From Alphaproteobacteria bacterium UBA1908 (GTDB lineage: Bacteria; Pseudomonadota; Alphaproteobacteria; Caedimonadales; UBA1908), in NCBI GenBank assembly GCA_002337525.1, contig DDGG01000031.1, positions 1-13,180 on the forward strand: a stretch of DNA of 13,180 bases. Direction: 5' to 3'. Both the position numbers and the translations under genes were made by a program. Under the pieces are notes generated by a model. The model was not told where the DNA came from, ran no database searches, and saw only the letters and a list, made by a program, of their open reading frames with translations. Below, in pieces: positions 1-6,540 of this stretch; position 1 is the stretch's first letter, and each line of letters starts with the position of its first letter.

Positions 1-496
1 TGGTTGATATGGCCCCCCCCGGAATAGGGACAGGCAACGCATCAAGATCAACTGGAGGTGTTTCCCACTCGTTTCCTCCAAAAATATTATTTCGTCCGAC
101 ATCCTGAACATTCAAAGCCTGGGCAACTTCTTTCAAAGCATCCTGACAAAACTTTTGGAAACTGGAATCAGGTGTTCCGGGATTAACGGCCCCGGCCAAA
201 CGACTTCTAAACGTTTCAATGACACCAATGGTTTTAGTAACCGCTGTTTCTGCAAAGCCAAGACGTTGATCAACCAAGGCCATATTTTCCTGAAATTGAA
301 CAGCCCCTTTTTTAGCAATACTAATGTTAAGAGCACTTAACGTATCTTCTCCAACCGCTTTATAGGTTGATCCTTTAAAGCCTGTTGTTGCTTGCAGCTT
401 AGATTCTTCCAGCTGAGCAGATACTTTCTCATAAGAGTCATTCAGGCGGTTAAATCTTGCCAAATCACCAGGTCTTAAAGATACAATATTATTCAT
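1..496 (-). CDS. flgL: Flagellar hook-associated protein 3 (hook-filament junction), N-terminal part
   Basis: The first 165 codons are present; the rest lies beyond base 1. FlgL sits with FlgK between hook and filament, outside the cell, and is exported by the flagellar type III apparatus. The visible part has the flagellin-like N-terminal helical domain: it begins MNNIVSLRPGDLARFNRL, continues as amphipathic helices with heptad-like spacing, and reaches NNIFGG near residue 140, equivalent to the YLFGG-type segment that ends the D0/D1 helix in FlgL and flagellins. The ATG at 496 is preceded by AGGAGG six bases upstream. The gene lies 13 bases after flgK, the usual flgK-flgL order, which favours FlgL over flagellin. 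A run of eight G on the coding strand lies near the truncated end. FlgL identity is probable; the family (flagellin-like) is near certain. Confidence 0.85.
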   Translation of the reverse strand, partial: MNNIVSLRPGDLARFNRLNDSYEKVSAQLEESKLQATTGFKGSTYKAVGEDTLSALNISIAKKGAVQFQENMALVDQRLGFAETAVTKTIGVIETFRSRLAGAVNPGTPDSSFQKFCQDALKEVAQALNVQDVGRNNIFGGNEWETPPVDLDALPVPIPGGAIST

Positions 497-509
497 AATA
501 GGCCTCCTA

Positions 510-2339
510 TTAAACGATTTCCATTAGGCTGTTCAAGTTCTCTCTTACAACACCAACAACGTTTAAACACCCCATGTGCACTTGTTGCCACGCCAACACA
601 TTCATGAGCGATTCCTGAGAATCAGTCCCACTGATTTGTCCATGAGCATGTTGAATGTTAGCAAGAGCACTTTGTTCCCCCTTTTGTAAACGGTCAACAG
701 TCGTCGCAATTTGAGTGCAGTCAGCAACAATGACAGATCCATAGTCTGAAAATGAAACCCTTCGCGGACCAAGTCCGCCTGCATCAACAAAGTCTTGATG
801 AGCTTCCATCGTTGCAGCAAGGCGACCCATGGTACGACTATCTCCATTGTTAATAGCCTGGTCTCCAATAGCAGGTGTTGGCAGAGCATCATTAAGCATC
901 CCGCGAGATAAAAGAACATCCTGCGACACAATATCGGGGCGAATACTCAAACGCCCCGCAATTCCTGGAACAATTGCTCCTGCTGCAAAGACTTCATCCT
1001 CACTTGTAATCAGATTATTAAGACCAAAATAATGTGAGAATCCAAGACCTGTTCCTGTTTCTGTTGCTGGACCTCCGACCGAAACCAGCGCGATGCCATG
1101 ATCAGGATTCGCAGCCGTAAGGCGCAATTGCCCATCCGGTGTCACGTCAACTGTGGCAGATCCCCCGATACCGGCATCTAGATTCGCTGCCAAGGCATTA
1201 ATAGTCGCACCACCCAAAGCCCCAAGGTCCAAATCATACGGAGGGGCTCCCACAAATTGTCCTGTTGCTTTATCAACAACAGCCAAACGGATGGTTCCCG
1301 CGCCATTAAACATATCCGCTGCAGGATCAGCGAACGATCGTGTTCCCGTTAACGTTGTAGCAGGAGGATACCCCGTTCCCAAATTATGATCTGCATTGAT
1401 TTTGTCTCTTAAATCTGTGGCAAGCCTGTCCAGTTGTTCCTGAAGGTTTGGAAAAAAAGTGTCCCGCATTTCAATATGGGCCGCGATATCTCCTCCTGTA
1501 AAATGCTCTGTAATGTTAAGAGGGTTCCCCGCTGAGTCTGTTACAGTAATGTGATTTATATCTGAATTTCCCGCGATGGGGTCATAAGAACTACTGGCAT
1601 CAATATAGGTCGTTGGCGTGAAATGTATAAGAGCTACATCAGGAAAAAGAAGAGAAACACCCTGACCTGTTTGTAAAAAGACACCCCCGTTAGTATTTTC
1701 TGTGACAACAATATTCATGTGTTTAGAGATTTCTCGAATGGCCTGATCTCTTTGATCTACCAAATCATCTGCTGGAAGACCTGCACGCTTATTGGAAATA
1801 ATCAACTTGTTGAGAGAATCCACAGATTTGATATTAGCGTTAACTTCATCTACAGCACCTTTAATCGCCGTATCACAGGTGCGTCGGTGGGTTTGAATTT
1901 GATCCGTAAGTCGTGACAGCTCTCGCGTCACATCCCCTAAACCACTCAATAAATCCTTGCGTTTCATGCCGTTTGTTGCGTCAAGGGATAAAGACTGGCA
2001 ACGACTGGAAAAATCCTTGATAATTTCACCTAAAGAATTTTGGTCTCCTGGAGTACCAAGATTATTCTGTATACGGTCAAGAGCTTTACTTTTTCCAGCA
2101 AAGTAGGCACTGGAGGAAATTATTTCCCGTTCCTGGGAAATAATGGCCGAATCTACCAAACGATGTGGAATAGAAACCGCAACACCCGACCCATGACCAT
2201 TAAGAACCTGAGCAGATGCCGTGACATTCTTGCGTGTATACCCCTCCGTCCTGGTATTGGCAATATTATGACTTTCCGAGCCAATCGCAGAACTAGCAGC
2301 CTTTATTCCGGAAAGAGCTATATTAATGATATTATTCAT
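510..2339 (-). CDS. flgK: Flagellar hook-associated protein 1
   Basis: FlgK is the first hook-filament junction protein, placed on the distal hook end and exported without a signal peptide. At 609 residues it is of normal size. Its N-terminus (about residues 1-40) has the classic rod/hook signature: ALSGIKAASSAIGSESHNIA followed by NTRTEGYTRK. A helical D1 region follows (to about 230), then a variable middle, richer in Gly, Ala and Thr, with beta-rich outer-domain character. The C-terminal helix ends NLNSLMEIV. The terminal motif is diverged from the usual VNxDEEMxNLIxxQQAYxA pattern: it reads SQESLMNVLAWQQVHMGCLN, keeping the QQ but carrying a cysteine. The ATG is preceded by AGGA eight bases upstream, overlapping the stop of the flgN-like gene. 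Its chaperone is probably that upstream product (inference). Confidence 0.95.
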   Translation of the reverse strand: MNNIINIALSGIKAASSAIGSESHNIANTRTEGYTRKNVTASAQVLNGHGSGVAVSIPHRLVDSAIISQEREIISSSAYFAGKSKALDRIQNNLGTPGDQNSLGEIIKDFSSRCQSLSLDATNGMKRKDLLSGLGDVTRELSRLTDQIQTHRRTCDTAIKGAVDEVNANIKSVDSLNKLIISNKRAGLPADDLVDQRDQAIREISKHMNIVVTENTNGGVFLQTGQGVSLLFPDVALIHFTPTTYIDASSSYDPIAGNSDINHITVTDSAGNPLNITEHFTGGDIAAHIEMRDTFFPNLQEQLDRLATDLRDKINADHNLGTGYPPATTLTGTRSFADPAADMFNGAGTIRLAVVDKATGQFVGAPPYDLDLGALGGATINALAANLDAGIGGSATVDVTPDGQLRLTAANPDHGIALVSVGGPATETGTGLGFSHYFGLNNLITSEDEVFAAGAIVPGIAGRLSIRPDIVSQDVLLSRGMLNDALPTPAIGDQAINNGDSRTMGRLAATMEAHQDFVDAGGLGPRRVSFSDYGSVIVADCTQIATTVDRLQKGEQSALANIQHAHGQISGTDSQESLMNVLAWQQVHMGCLNVVGVVRENLNSLMEIV

Positions 2340-2349
2340 AAGCTTATTC

Positions 2350-2772
2350 CTAGGTACACTGATTTATTGACATAGCCGGTAAAGATGATGCTTTTTCGCT
2401 ATACCGACCAAGAGCGCTATAACCTTCTACCTTTGGGGCGATGGTATCGCGCGTAACGCGCGTTATGGTTTTTACATAAAATTCATGGGCTCCCAAGAAA
2501 CGTTTAACCAGATCATGATTCTTCTGACTGAGCCTCTCAAGTTCTTGTAAATCATAAATCAGCTTTTGCTTGATCTCTTTAGAAAGGTTACGAGCCATCT
2601 CAAGGTTTTCTCTAAAGCGATGATAAGATTCGGTATAGGCTGCCATAAGTTCATTCTTTTCAGGAATACGATCGAGGACTTCCTGTTCCTTGAATTTTTC
2701 GAGAAGAATGTTGTCTTCCTTTAAGAAATGGGCAATTTTGATGATATTTTTTTCAAGATCATGATGGGTCAT
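2350..2772 (-). CDS. FlgN-like flagellar export chaperone (putative)
   Basis: A 140-residue, strongly helical, charged protein without signal peptide or membrane segment. It sits between flgJ and flgK. Size, composition and position fit FlgN, the cytoplasmic chaperone that holds unfolded FlgK and FlgL for type III export. Residues about 5-95 form two long predicted helices with heptad-like Leu/Ile spacing, and the C-terminal tail has a Tyr/Gly segment (EGYSALGRYSEKA) like that in FlgN proteins. The ATG overlaps the flgJ stop by four bases (ATGA), so translation is probably coupled, and AAGGAG stands seven bases upstream. FlgN sequences are poorly conserved, so the assignment rests on context more than motifs. 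It could be another flagellar helper specific to Alphaproteobacteria. Confidence 0.65.
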   Translation of the reverse strand: MTHHDLEKNIIKIAHFLKEDNILLEKFKEQEVLDRIPEKNELMAAYTESYHRFRENLEMARNLSKEIKQKLIYDLQELERLSQKNHDLVKRFLGAHEFYVKTITRVTRDTIAPKVEGYSALGRYSEKASSLPAMSINQCT

Positions 2773-3182
2773 TTCAAATCTCCTTTCTGATCCAGGGGAA
2801 GACTAGAAAGTCCTTCCTGTTGCGTAAGATATCCTTCAGGTGGCATTGATCTGCTTGGTTGATTTACCCCCTGCATTGTCAACATACTCTCCAGCAAATC
2901 CTGCCGGATAGCCTCCCCCACTCCTGATGTAACCATGGCCTCCCCCAAAGCCTCTGACAGGAAGGATGTCCCCATCAGTTCCTGATCAAGATTTTCAGGT
3001 TTTTGGCCTGTCTCCAGTAAGGTTTTGGCAAAAGTCGACATCAAATAAGAAGTATAGTCTGTTGCATTTCTTTCAATTGTTTTTCGGGTACTTTCAGAAC
3101 CTTTGCTTTCCAGGCCTGACATTATTTGTCGAGACAACCCCGGGGGTGTTTGAACAGCATGGACAGAAGAAATCATCGACAT
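2769..3182 (-). CDS. flgJ: Rod-binding protein FlgJ, short CheL-type without muramidase domain
   Basis: A 137-residue protein matching the N-terminal rod-binding domain of FlgJ only. In gammaproteobacteria FlgJ carries an added C-terminal glucosaminidase that opens peptidoglycan for the rod; here that half is absent, as in alphaproteobacterial CheL-like proteins, so another enzyme must do that job. Residues about 40-105 hold the conserved helical core: YLMSTFAKTLLETGQ, then GTSFLSEALGEAMVTSGVGEAI, close to the family pattern of a helix followed by a Gly-rich turn before a second amphipathic helix. The tail is Pro/Gln-rich and probably disordered. The ATG overlaps the flgI stop by one base (TAATG) and GAGG lies seven bases upstream, which supports this start over the ATG two codons later. 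It is the second gene of the flagellar operon. Confidence 0.85.
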   Translation of the reverse strand: MSMISSVHAVQTPPGLSRQIMSGLESKGSESTRKTIERNATDYTSYLMSTFAKTLLETGQKPENLDQELMGTSFLSEALGEAMVTSGVGEAIRQDLLESMLTMQGVNQPSRSMPPEGYLTQQEGLSSLPLDQKGDLK

Positions 3183-4345
3183 TATATCACCTCAATCTCT
3201 GCATGGAGAGCTCCTGCAGCCTTAATAGAACGCAAAATTGTAATCATATCCCGGGGAGAAACTCCCAAAGCATTCAGACTGTCAACCAATTCCTGAAGCG
3301 TCGCGCCCTCTTCAAGAACAGTTAGTTTTTGGTCCCCTTCTTCCACGGAAACACTGCTACGGTCTACCACCTGGGTCGACCCCGAATTTGAAAAAGGGTT
3401 AGGCTGGGAAACCTGAGGGGTCTCGGCAATACGAATTGTCAAGTTACCGTGACTAACGGCAACGGTACTGATACGAACTTCTTTACCCATGACAATGACA
3501 CCATTTTGCTCGTCAATAACAACACGAGCAGGATTATCTGGCACAACCTCTAAACGCTCAATTGATGTTAAAAAGGATGCAACATCTTTTTTATATGAAA
3601 CTGGAATTGTAAGATCTACAGTTGAAGGATCAAGTGCCTTGGCAGAAGGATATTTAACAAAAGCATTGATCACCTCTGAAATTCTTCGAGCTGTCGTAAA
3701 ATCAGGATTTCGAAGAGACAAGCGAACTTCATTCAGTGAAGAAAGCTCAAAAGGAACTTCTTTTTCAACAATGGCACCATTAGCGATACGACCACTGGTA
3801 GGAACACCTTTTGTCACAGAGGATCCTGATTTGCCATCAGCACTGAATCCTCCGGTCACAAGAGGCCCCTGTGACACAGCATAAACTTCACCATCGGCAC
3901 CGACCAAAGGTGTTACAAGTAAAGTACCACCTAAAAGGTCTTTCGCAGTTCCAATCGCCGACACTGTCACATCAATACGCGTTCCATGACGTGCAAAAGG
4001 AGGCAGACTAGCTGTTACCATAACGGCAGCAACATTTTTGGATTTCATATCTTTTTCTTTATCCCGTACATTCACTCCCAAACGCTCCAGCATGCTCATC
4101 ATTGTTTCAAGGGCATAGGGAGAGTCTTTTAGGGAATCACCCGTTCCTTTAAGGCCCACAACCAGTCCATACCCGATAAGTTGGTTTTCCCGAATGCCTT
4201 CAAAGGTTACTATGTCTTTAAGGCGTACTTTTAGGGCTTTTGAATATGCGGGGGCAAAAGGTGTTATTAGCTGGCATAAAAGCAGTATATAACAAAGAAC
4301 CTTGGGTCTTCGTGTCTGTTTAATATTCAAGAAACAGCCCTTCAT
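3182..4345 (-). CDS. flgI: Flagellar P-ring protein precursor
   Basis: FlgI forms the P-ring, the bushing around the rod in the peptidoglycan layer, after Sec export to the periplasm. The 387-residue product has a signal peptide: a basic start (KGCFLNIKQTRRPK), a hydrophobic stretch, and a likely cleavage after AYSKA (residue 37). The mature part begins LKVRLKDIVTFEGIRENQL and continues GYGLVVGLKGTGDS, the hallmark of the family. It ends with the typical region LQELVDSLNALGVSPRDMITILRSIKAAGAL. A GTG start 12 codons upstream (4381) is possible, but it has no Shine-Dalgarno and would lie one base from the predicted transcription start. The ATG at 4345 gives a normal signal peptide and a 37-base leader. 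flgI heads the operon; flgA and flgH are not beside it here. Confidence 0.96.
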   Translation of the reverse strand: MKGCFLNIKQTRRPKVLCYILLLCQLITPFAPAYSKALKVRLKDIVTFEGIRENQLIGYGLVVGLKGTGDSLKDSPYALETMMSMLERLGVNVRDKEKDMKSKNVAAVMVTASLPPFARHGTRIDVTVSAIGTAKDLLGGTLLVTPLVGADGEVYAVSQGPLVTGGFSADGKSGSSVTKGVPTSGRIANGAIVEKEVPFELSSLNEVRLSLRNPDFTTARRISEVINAFVKYPSAKALDPSTVDLTIPVSYKKDVASFLTSIERLEVVPDNPARVVIDEQNGVIVMGKEVRISTVAVSHGNLTIRIAETPQVSQPNPFSNSGSTQVVDRSSVSVEEGDQKLTVLEEGATLQELVDSLNALGVSPRDMITILRSIKAAGALHAEIEVI

Positions 4346-4392
4346 AAAAAATCTCAACTTTCTGGTTGAACACTGGTACACTGATATGGATA

Positions 4393-4408
4393 TGCGAAAA
4401 GCATGCCA
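4393..4408 (-). promoter_or_regulatory. Sigma-54 (RpoN) -24/-12 promoter for the flgI operon
   Basis: On the minus strand the sequence reads TGGCATGCTTTTCGCA. Compared with the RpoN consensus TGGCACG-N4-TTGCW, 10 of the 12 defined positions match, and the invariant GG and GC are at exactly the required spacing. The -12 base is 4394, so transcription should begin near 4382, giving a 37-base leader before the flgI ATG at 4345. Late flagellar genes of Caulobacter-type bacteria use sigma-54 with FlbD, so the site fits its gene. The plus strand also holds an inverted repeat here, ATGC-GAAAA-GCAT (4392-4404), which may be incidental. Confidence 0.7.
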
Positions 4409-4435
4409 AGTGACACAACTGAAAAAGGAAGCATA

Positions 4436-4876
4436 ATGGTTAAAGTTGGTGACATCCTGCCGGCCGTTCCCTTACAGCCTAAAAAAGAAACGAAAAAAAC
4501 AGACAATGCCGGAAAATTCAATAAAAAAATGGCGGCATCAATTAATGCCCTGGATGCCAGGGAAGAAGCATCCAGTACTTCTCAAACCTCCTCTCTTGCA
4601 GGGTTAATGCATTTGCAAGAGATTGAAAATCGACAAGATTGTGTAACCTTATCTTTTAATCGTGGAGAGGCTCTGCTTTCTCACCTTGAAAATTTACGGC
4701 AAGGAATTTTGTGGGGTGCCTTTTCAGAAAAAGAACTTGAAGAAATCAAGATCGACCTTGCAAAAGGCTTACAGAAAGGTGCACCTCCCCCATTAAAGGA
4801 TATTGTGGAAGAAATTGAACAAAGGGTGCATATTGAACTCGCCAAGATTGAAATGTCAAAAGATCTTTCAGGATAA
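4436..4876 (+). CDS. fliX: Class II flagellar assembly regulator FliX
   Basis: FliX is a cytoplasmic regulator known from Caulobacter. It links assembly of the early flagellar structure to activation of late sigma-54 promoters, through the activator FlbD. The 146-residue product has the family layout: a variable polar N-terminal half, then a conserved C-terminal half with a Leu-rich helix (GEALLSHLENLRQGILWGAF) and a final helix IVEEIEQRVHIELAKIE, close to the family's DEIExRAxVELAKL ending. The ATG at 4436 is chosen because AAGGA stands seven bases upstream; an ATG 33 bases earlier lies inside the sigma-54 element and lacks a Shine-Dalgarno. The gene is divergent from flgI across 90 bases, the same pairing as in Caulobacter. 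No clear promoter of its own was identified. Confidence 0.88.
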   Translation: MVKVGDILPAVPLQPKKETKKTDNAGKFNKKMAASINALDAREEASSTSQTSSLAGLMHLQEIENRQDCVTLSFNRGEALLSHLENLRQGILWGAFSEKELEEIKIDLAKGLQKGAPPPLKDIVEEIEQRVHIELAKIEMSKDLSG

Positions 4877-4899
4877 AAAAATTAGAAAAATACAATATT

Positions 4900-4914
4900 T
4901 TAAATCTTTGTTAA
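4900..4914. promoter_or_regulatory. Possible CtrA-type box (TTAA-N7-TTAA)
   Basis: The gap between fliX and dksA (4877-5077) contains TTAA, seven bases, TTAA. This is the half-site spacing recognised by the alphaproteobacterial cell-cycle regulator CtrA. The region is very AT-rich, so a chance match is quite possible; the base after the second half-site is G, not the preferred C. It lies 24 bases after the fliX stop and about 165 before dksA. No other convincing signal was seen in this gap. Confidence 0.2.
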
Positions 4915-5077
4915 GGAAATCTGATGATAAGGGGTTATTTTTAGAAGAAAACAAATTTTTCATTTTCAGACGCAAGAGAAAAAGGTTAACTTTATAAATA
5001 TATTTCAAAACACAATAGTGAAAGTACCCATCAGAATTTTAGTAGGCTAGAAAAAAAGATTAAATAGGGAGACCAGA

Positions 5078-5524
5078 ATGGAAGCACAGAATCAACCCTT
5101 GTCTGATAGAGATGTTCATATTTCTCCAGACTATTGTCCAAGCCAGGACGAGCCTTATATGTGCGCTCGTCATTTATCCTTCTTTAAAAATAAATTGCGA
5201 GATTGGCGTAACGAAATTTTAAAAGATTCGGTCGACACAATTCATCACATGCAAGAACAAACACAAAACGAAGCAGATATAACAGACCGTGCGTCAACTG
5301 AGACAGACCGTGCCCTGGAACTCCGAACACGGGATCGGGGACGCAAGCTGATCAATAAAATTGACGATGCCCTAAGACGTATCGAAGATGGCACTTACGG
5401 ATACTGTGAAGAAACAGGTGAGCCTATTGGTCTTGCCCGATTAATAGCACGGCCCGTTGCAACCCTTAGCATTGAAGCGCAAGAACGTCACGAGAAAGAA
5501 GAACGTATCCACAGTGATGATTAA
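5078..5524 (+). CDS. dksA: RNA polymerase-binding transcription factor DksA, one-cysteine (zinc-independent) type
   Basis: DksA enters the secondary channel of RNA polymerase and, with ppGpp, adjusts initiation at rRNA and stress-related promoters. The 148-residue protein has the full fold. An N-terminal segment ends with a helix (FFKNKLRDWRNEIL, residues 35-48). A coiled coil carries the tip motif DITDRA (67-72), which keeps the DxxDxA acidic tip. The globular C-terminal domain follows (YGYCEETGEPIGLARLIARP). Of the four zinc-binding positions only Cys110 remains; the others are Thr113, Ser131 and Ala134. Such Cys-Thr variants are the common alphaproteobacterial form and resemble Pseudomonas DksA2, which folds without zinc. 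AGGGAG lies six bases before the ATG. It follows fliX after about 200 bases, so it probably has its own promoter. Confidence 0.93.
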   Translation: MEAQNQPLSDRDVHISPDYCPSQDEPYMCARHLSFFKNKLRDWRNEILKDSVDTIHHMQEQTQNEADITDRASTETDRALELRTRDRGRKLINKIDDALRRIEDGTYGYCEETGEPIGLARLIARPVATLSIEAQERHEKEERIHSDD

Positions 5525-5555
5525 TTAATTGTTCTTTCCCACAACAGGTATTTTC

Positions 5556-5586
5556 TCTGGATGATTTCTTTCTCCTGTCATCCAGA
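5556..5586. repeat. Inverted repeat downstream of dksA
   Basis: TCTGGATGA and TCATCCAGA form a perfect nine-base-pair stem around a 13-base loop, 31 bases after the dksA stop. It lies in the 205-base gap between dksA and the convergent complex I gene. T residues precede the stem and A residues follow it, on both strands. It therefore lacks the 3' U-run of a standard intrinsic terminator. It may protect or end the dksA transcript by another route. Nothing else was recognised in 5525-5729. Confidence 0.45.
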
Positions 5587-5729
5587 AAAAGCCTTATTCC
5601 ACTGTCTTATTCAAAAGAATTATACCTTCCACCTATATCATTCAAACCGTGTGCACAACCCATATTGTCATTGAGAGCGAGCAACACGAGGGAAAAATTC
5701 AGAAACTTCTCTTTAAAAACCCCTATCTT

Positions 5730-6008
5730 TCAGGAAAAATTATCGGCATATTTTTTAGCAGTTATCTTTTCCTGTTCCGGAAGGTCAATTATATAGTCAA
5801 TGGAATAACGTTCAAGATAAGCAGCTGCTGCTTTGACAGAGGGAAAGGTTAACTTAATTTGAGACCGAGTACTTTTAGAACCAACCCAGCCCATTAATGG
5901 ATCCTGATAGAGCGCACCTTCTTCTAAAAAGTCAATACACCAGGACTCTGATTTTCCACGGCCTGACTGCATCACTGTTTTAGCCGGAGAGTAAATACGT
6001 GCTTTCAT
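5730..6008 (-). CDS. NADH:ubiquinone oxidoreductase accessory subunit, NDUFS4/18 kDa family
   Basis: A 92-residue protein of the ETC complex I (NDUFS4) family, an accessory subunit at the junction of the NADH-dehydrogenase and Q modules that is shared by mitochondria and Alphaproteobacteria. The typical opening is seen: ARIYSPAKTVMQSGRGKSESW (residues 3-23), a region that in relatives reads xARIYxPAKxAMQSG. It is followed by DPLMGWVGSKSTRSQIKLTF (36-55), then the SVKAAAAYLERYSIDY segment, and the ending KKYADNFS. It is soluble, with no signal or membrane segment, and of normal bacterial length. AAGGA lies six bases before the ATG. The gene lies 27 bases after bcp on the same strand and is probably co-transcribed with it. 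No other complex I genes are in the window. Confidence 0.9.
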   Translation of the reverse strand: MKARIYSPAKTVMQSGRGKSESWCIDFLEEGALYQDPLMGWVGSKSTRSQIKLTFPSVKAAAAYLERYSIDYIIDLPEQEKITAKKYADNFS

Positions 6009-6035
6009 AAAAATTCCTTTACAGAGCTTTAAAAA

Positions 6036-6506
6036 CTAGTCGGACAGTTTCTGAACGGTTTCCAACACGGCCTGCACATGACCGGCAACTTTTACCTTGC
6101 GCCATTCATGCCGTAAAACACCCTGACTATCAATGAGGAAAGTGGACCGAACAATACCCAGGTATTTTTTTCCAAACATTGATTTCTCAGCTAAAACACC
6201 ATAGGAGCGACAAAGTCGTTCTTCATTATCAGAAAGCAATGGAAATGAAAGTGCCAGCTTCTCAGAGAACTTTTTGTGCGATGAGATAGAGTCCCTGGAG
6301 ACCCCCAGTATTTTTGTTTTTAACGCTTCAAACCGGGGCAAAAAAGCTTGAAAATCTTTTGTTTCCTGTGTACAACCTGGCGTATTATCTTTAGGATAAA
6401 AGTATAAGATATAGTTATATCCTTTAAGTTGATCGTGAGAGAGAGTTTTGCCCTCACCAAAAGGTATCTCAAAAGAAGGAGCAGGCTCACCAGGTTTTAG
6501 TTGCAT
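6036..6506 (-). CDS. bcp: Thioredoxin-dependent peroxiredoxin (Bcp/PrxQ family)
   Basis: This enzyme reduces hydrogen and organic peroxides in the cytoplasm using a peroxidatic cysteine recycled by thioredoxin. The 156-residue product, the same length as E. coli Bcp, has PGEPAPSFEIP at the start, the active-site loop YPKDNTPGCTQE with peroxidatic Cys45 and Thr42, and the active-site arginine in VRSTFLID (Arg120). The usual resolving cysteine at position 50 is Lys, and the alternative helix-3 position is Ser81. Only Cys99, in RLCRSYGV, remains, so the recycling route is unclear. The ATG at 6506 is chosen over one 30 bases upstream because an AAGAG ribosome site precedes it, the length matches E. 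coli, and the Cys45/Cys99 numbering coincides. It is divergent from the AsmA-like gene, with 50 bases between. Confidence 0.93.
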   Translation of the reverse strand: MQLKPGEPAPSFEIPFGEGKTLSHDQLKGYNYILYFYPKDNTPGCTQETKDFQAFLPRFEALKTKILGVSRDSISSHKKFSEKLALSFPLLSDNEERLCRSYGVLAEKSMFGKKYLGIVRSTFLIDSQGVLRHEWRKVKVAGHVQAVLETVQKLSD

Positions 6507-6540
6507 TTTTTTCTCTTTTACAAAGATTACAATCATTTTT

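Noticed and set aside
1153..1389. Plus-strand open frame within flgK
   Set aside because: It is antisense to a well-conserved gene and its composition is that of a reverse-frame shadow. The same holds for plus-strand frames at 155-340, 829-1032, 2040-2375, 2966-3325 and 3489-3884.
4346..4381. GTG start for flgI, 12 codons upstream of the chosen ATG
   Set aside because: No Shine-Dalgarno precedes it, the predicted sigma-54 start site is one base away, and the signal peptide is more normal from the ATG.
4803..4997. Plus-strand open frame overlapping the end of fliX
   Set aside because: It lacks a ribosome site and recognisable content, and its first part is out of frame with FliX. The rest is AT-rich intergenic sequence.
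5551..5590. Inverted repeat after dksA as a standard intrinsic terminator
   Set aside because: On both strands the stem is followed by A residues rather than a T run, so it was kept only as a repeat.
5525..5729. Possible tRNA gene in the gap before the NDUFS4 gene
   Set aside because: No cloverleaf arms or TTCRA T-loop pattern could be found on either strand.
5649..5852. Plus-strand 67-codon frame downstream of dksA
   Set aside because: It overlaps the convergent NDUFS4 gene in antisense and shows no coding signature.
6507..6536. Earlier ATG for bcp, adding ten residues
   Set aside because: No ribosome site. The shorter form has exactly the E. coli Bcp length and cysteine numbering.
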